DNA of 17,085 nt from JBCDCU01 sp039180865 (lineage in GTDB: Bacteria > Pseudomonadota > Alphaproteobacteria > Rhizobiales > JACESI01): contig JBCDCZ010000070.1 in NCBI GenBank assembly GCA_039180865.1, positions 1 through 17,085 on the forward strand, read 5' to 3'. A model generated the notes under the pieces. The model ran no database searches. It was not told the origin of the DNA and was given only the letters and a program-made list of their open reading frames with translations. The first letter of the stretch is position 1, and the number at the start of each line of letters is the position of its first letter. Position numbers and translations under genes: made by a program. Shown here piece by piece: positions 14,815 through 17,085 of this stretch.

Positions 14815-16878
14815 ATGCCAATAACATTCATTGCCTCATCTATCATCACTTTTTTGGCGATGATTTTTATCATCATCGTCCAAAGCCAATTATTTACGAA
14901 AAATGGGCGCATCTACAAAGTTCTTAAACTTGGCAATATTTTTGAAATTTCGATCCGCCAGGACGTCCTTATCGGAATCTCCGCTCTATTGGTCTGCCTC
15001 ACTCTGAGCGGCATCGTTATCCTCGCGTTCTTTCAGACACTCCCCCTTAATCACCACCTTTATGAGTGGCACGAATTCCTGACATCCCAGCTCGTTTCCA
15101 GCGGCCTGCTTGGTGTCATATTCGGCGGATTTCTGGCGACCTGGATCATGCGGACCTACAGGAAGCCTGCGGATGAAAAGCTGACATTCGTCCAGAAGAT
15201 TGAAGGGATTATTATTCTTCTACTTTTCGTCCTGGGAACGACCACGATCACATTGGAAGAACTCATTCGCAGCTTCAGCGTAAGAGGAGGAGAATTCGGA
15301 TTTCAGTTGGCTGCCAATCCCACCTTCAGCACGGGCCAGGAATCCCTCGCCTTCAAAGACGCGAATGAAGCTTCCGATGAGTCGGGAAACGGGGCAACCA
15401 ACGCACGCTTCATGGGCGGCTTTGGCCCGATCTGGCTTACAAAGCGCGCCATGTCTCGCGATGCCTACTATTTGGGGAGTATTCGCAAGGCACTGGAGAA
15501 AGATGCCACTGAAACAAGTGGAGGGAACCCGCCTAACCAAGAGATCCGGGACGCCAGAATAGAGCAATTGGACGCCAGTCTTGCGCTTCATAAAGAGGTG
15601 TCAGATAACTTCGAGTCCTCCTTCAACACACTCGTCAATTGCGTGGGCCTAACCGCGCAGACCACGAAAGACCAACGTTACATATTTTCGTTGATTGAGC
15701 CCCTTCGGCCGCTCATCGGAGCGCTATACGTCAATCTGCAAAACCTAGACGGCCAGCACGACAGAAAGACGGTTGAAGCGATCAGACGGATCAATTTGAT
15801 CTTCAAGCAATTCAACGAAACCAACAGCGGTGTTAGAGCCGTCGCGGACGATATCCAGACACAAGCGCAATTGTTGGGGCTTCAAGAATGCGAAGAAATC
15901 CGGGTCGATGGCCTTTATCTTCCCATTCGAGAGCGGGCGAGCGCAATTTTGCGTCCATATCTGGCAAACATCTACGCTTCGCTCTTGTATATGGACGGTC
16001 AAAAGGTCCAGGCCTTCGAAGTCCTGCACGACGCCGTGCAAAGAATTCAGGAGAGTGACGGGTACAAGCGAGCGATCACCGATCCGCACTTCGGTCCCAT
16101 GTATCACCCTGAATTCTGGTATCTGCAAAGAGCCATGTTCAATCTGATCTTTATGGCGGAGGATTTTTTTGAGACGAGAAACCCCTCTCCTCCACCCAGA
16201 ATTCTTGAACTCTATCTGCACCACCTGCTCAAGTATCAGGAGTATCTGAGCGAGATCGATACGGACGAAATTTTCGCATCAATTTTCGACAATTACAGGT
16301 TTGACAGGAATTCGAACACTACGCTGGTCGACACGCGCTTTTCGATTGATCCACGCTTTCAGAAGGATTGCCCTCAGACCGACTATTTTGATCCCTATCC
16401 GCTCACGGCCTCTGACTACGCGACGTTTGCCTACCTCCAGTTATCGATCAGGGCCTACTACATAATCCGTTCGCTCGATGACAACGACTTTATCGACCAT
16501 CATTCAAAGAAGACGGGCCACATGGCGAACACAATCGCCAATGTCGATCTGCACTGTGCCGAAGCGCTCATAGGCATTCCCAAAGAGGCGTTGCGGCAGC
16601 AGCGGGCTAACTTTTTACATATTTACGCACTTCACCAGGAAGCACTGATTGCCGGGAAAAGGAAGCTTGGTTCGGAATATGTTCGGTGGAAGATGGACCG
16701 CTTGGAGCTGGTGGAGAATTCCGTTCGGCTTGCGACGGAAAACCTGACTGAGAACAGCAATTCCACGTCACAAAGACTTTTATCAGACTTGAAGCTGATG
16801 GATGAACAACGCGATATAGAGCGTAAACTGAAGATTTTGCTGAACAGGACGGAGAGACACATATCTCTCATACAATGA
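14815..16878 (+). CDS. Uncharacterised membrane protein with four N-terminal spans, 687 aa
   Basis: I do not recognise the family. A GTG at 14806 is in frame, but the ATG at 14815 is chosen because the hydrophobic helix starts right after it. No clear Shine-Dalgarno precedes either, which leaves the start uncertain. Predicted spans are about residues 3-23, 51-73, 94-112 and 130-148. Basic loops after spans 1 (KNGRIYKVLK) and 3 (RTYRKPADEK) suggest that the about 540-residue C-terminal part is periplasmic, though this rests on charge only. That part is mainly helical. It includes a TPR-like helix pair (about 377-410, with YLANIYASLLYMDGQKVQAF) and ends in a charged, coiled-coil-like segment (about 645-687). 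Four cysteines are scattered through it. No enzymatic motif is visible. It stands alone on its strand, with the AT-rich gap before it and a likely terminator after it, so it is a single-gene unit. Confidence 0.75.
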   Translation: MPITFIASSIITFLAMIFIIIVQSQLFTKNGRIYKVLKLGNIFEISIRQDVLIGISALLVCLTLSGIVILAFFQTLPLNHHLYEWHEFLTSQLVSSGLLGVIFGGFLATWIMRTYRKPADEKLTFVQKIEGIIILLLFVLGTTTITLEELIRSFSVRGGEFGFQLAANPTFSTGQESLAFKDANEASDESGNGATNARFMGGFGPIWLTKRAMSRDAYYLGSIRKALEKDATETSGGNPPNQEIRDARIEQLDASLALHKEVSDNFESSFNTLVNCVGLTAQTTKDQRYIFSLIEPLRPLIGALYVNLQNLDGQHDRKTVEAIRRINLIFKQFNETNSGVRAVADDIQTQAQLLGLQECEEIRVDGLYLPIRERASAILRPYLANIYASLLYMDGQKVQAFEVLHDAVQRIQESDGYKRAITDPHFGPMYHPEFWYLQRAMFNLIFMAEDFFETRNPSPPPRILELYLHHLLKYQEYLSEIDTDEIFASIFDNYRFDRNSNTTLVDTRFSIDPRFQKDCPQTDYFDPYPLTASDYATFAYLQLSIRAYYIIRSLDDNDFIDHHSKKTGHMANTIANVDLHCAEALIGIPKEALRQQRANFLHIYALHQEALIAGKRKLGSEYVRWKMDRLELVENSVRLATENLTENSNSTSQRLLSDLKLMDEQRDIERKLKILLNRTERHISLIQ

Positions 16879-16894
16879 GCGTCTCTCACAAGAA

Positions 16895-16927
16895 CCGACC
16901 GCAGTGAGCGGACGGGATGGACTTTTT
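16895..16927 (+). terminator. Possible intrinsic terminator after the 687-aa gene
   Basis: Starting 17 bases after the stop, CCGACCGC (16895-16902) pairs with GCGGACGG (16908-16915) through seven base pairs and one A-A mismatch, with a 5-base loop. A run of five T (16923-16927) follows, but 7 bases after the stem rather than directly, so efficiency is doubtful. Confidence 0.4.
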
Positions 16928-16940
16928 AAAACGATAGTCC

Positions 16941-17033
16941 TTACGGCATCGCCAGATGCGGAGACGCATGGGCAACGACTGCAAGCGTTTGAGCCGCCAT
17001 GATGAACAGAGCTGTATAAAGTGCGGTTTTCAT
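16941..17033 (-). CDS. 30-aa putative secreted or membrane peptide
   Basis: This is a short ORF of 30 codons plus TAA, unlike any family I know. The ATG at 17033 has GAAGGA (17047-17042) with an 8-base spacer. An upstream in-frame ATG at 17042 is unlikely because it overlaps that site. The product is a Lys at position 2, a hydrophobic helix (ALYTALFIMAAQTLAVVAHA), then SPHLAMP. It looks like a signal peptide with a seven-residue remainder, or like a single-span microprotein. A good promoter lies immediately upstream. It converges on the 687-residue gene, 62 bases apart, with no shared operon. Confidence 0.5.
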   Translation of the reverse strand: MKTALYTALFIMAAQTLAVVAHASPHLAMP

Positions 17034-17054
17034 TTCAGCCATCCTTCAGGCTAG

Positions 17055-17083
17055 AGTGTAGGTATTTGCGATCTTGAAGTCAA
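17055..17083 (-). promoter_or_regulatory. Sigma70-like promoter of the 30-aa peptide gene
   Basis: On the minus strand TTGACT (17083-17078) and TACACT (17060-17055) are separated by exactly 17 bases, which match the consensus at 5 of 6 and 4 of 6 positions. The transcript would start near 17048, giving a leader of about 14 bases with the Shine-Dalgarno at its very 5' end. Confidence 0.5.
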
Positions 17084-17085
17084 TA

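Noticed and set aside
16919..16940. Inverted repeat GGACT...AGTCC around the T-run after the orphan gene
   Set aside because: The arms are 5 bp with a 12-base AT-rich loop. The GC-rich stem at 16895-16915 is the better terminator candidate.

Overview
The window looks like a chromosomal segment of an alphaproteobacterium, probably marine or halotolerant. The reasons are the GC-rich codon use, a secreted protein ending in a VPLPA-type CTERM signal (common in Rhodobacterales and relatives), a sodium-type BCCT transporter, a fused DppD-DppF-like ATPase and a LonB-like protease paired with a Usp-like gene. No rRNA, tRNA, insertion sequence, integrase, phage gene or CRISPR array is visible. The genus cannot be fixed from the sequence alone.

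Layout. (1) 3-2337, plus strand: the 3' part of a Lon-like ATP-dependent protease, overlapped by a UspA-like gene. (2) 2372-5365: a MerR-family regulator (minus) diverges from a tight plus-strand set of four genes: cytosolic glutathione S-transferase, SAM-dependent methyltransferase, SRPBCC/START-like protein and a MAPEG membrane protein. The shared promoter carries a palindrome nearly identical to the E. coli SoxR box, although the regulator lacks the SoxR iron-sulfur ligands and has a CX7C pair instead. (3) 5446-10722, minus strand: a complete oligopeptide-type ABC importer in the order binding protein, permease B, permease C, double ATPase. (4) 10866-12635: a secreted VPLPA-CTERM protein (minus) divergent from a LysR-type regulator (plus). 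(5) 12751-14320, minus strand: a BCCT-family transporter, with an unannotated 28-codon single-span membrane ORF overlapping its 3' end behind a near-perfect Shine-Dalgarno sequence. (6) 14321-14814: a gene-poor gap whose last 100 bases or so are strikingly AT-rich. It leads into a 687-residue membrane protein that I cannot assign to a family. (7) 16941-17033, minus strand: a 30-codon ORF for a very short secreted or membrane peptide, with a recognisable sigma70-like promoter.

How the genes may work together. The MerR-GST-methyltransferase-SRPBCC-MAPEG group reads as an inducible detoxification or small-molecule modification unit: two unrelated glutathione-transferase-type proteins, a methyltransferase and a lipid or hydrophobic-ligand-binding protein under one switch. 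The importer and the BCCT carrier are uptake functions (peptides or related solutes, and betaine-like osmolytes). The Lon-like protease and its Usp-like partner are a translationally coupled stress pair. The least explained items are the hybrid sensor/operator at 2815-2850, the BCCT-linked microprotein at 12751-12837 and the 687-residue orphan at 14815-16878.
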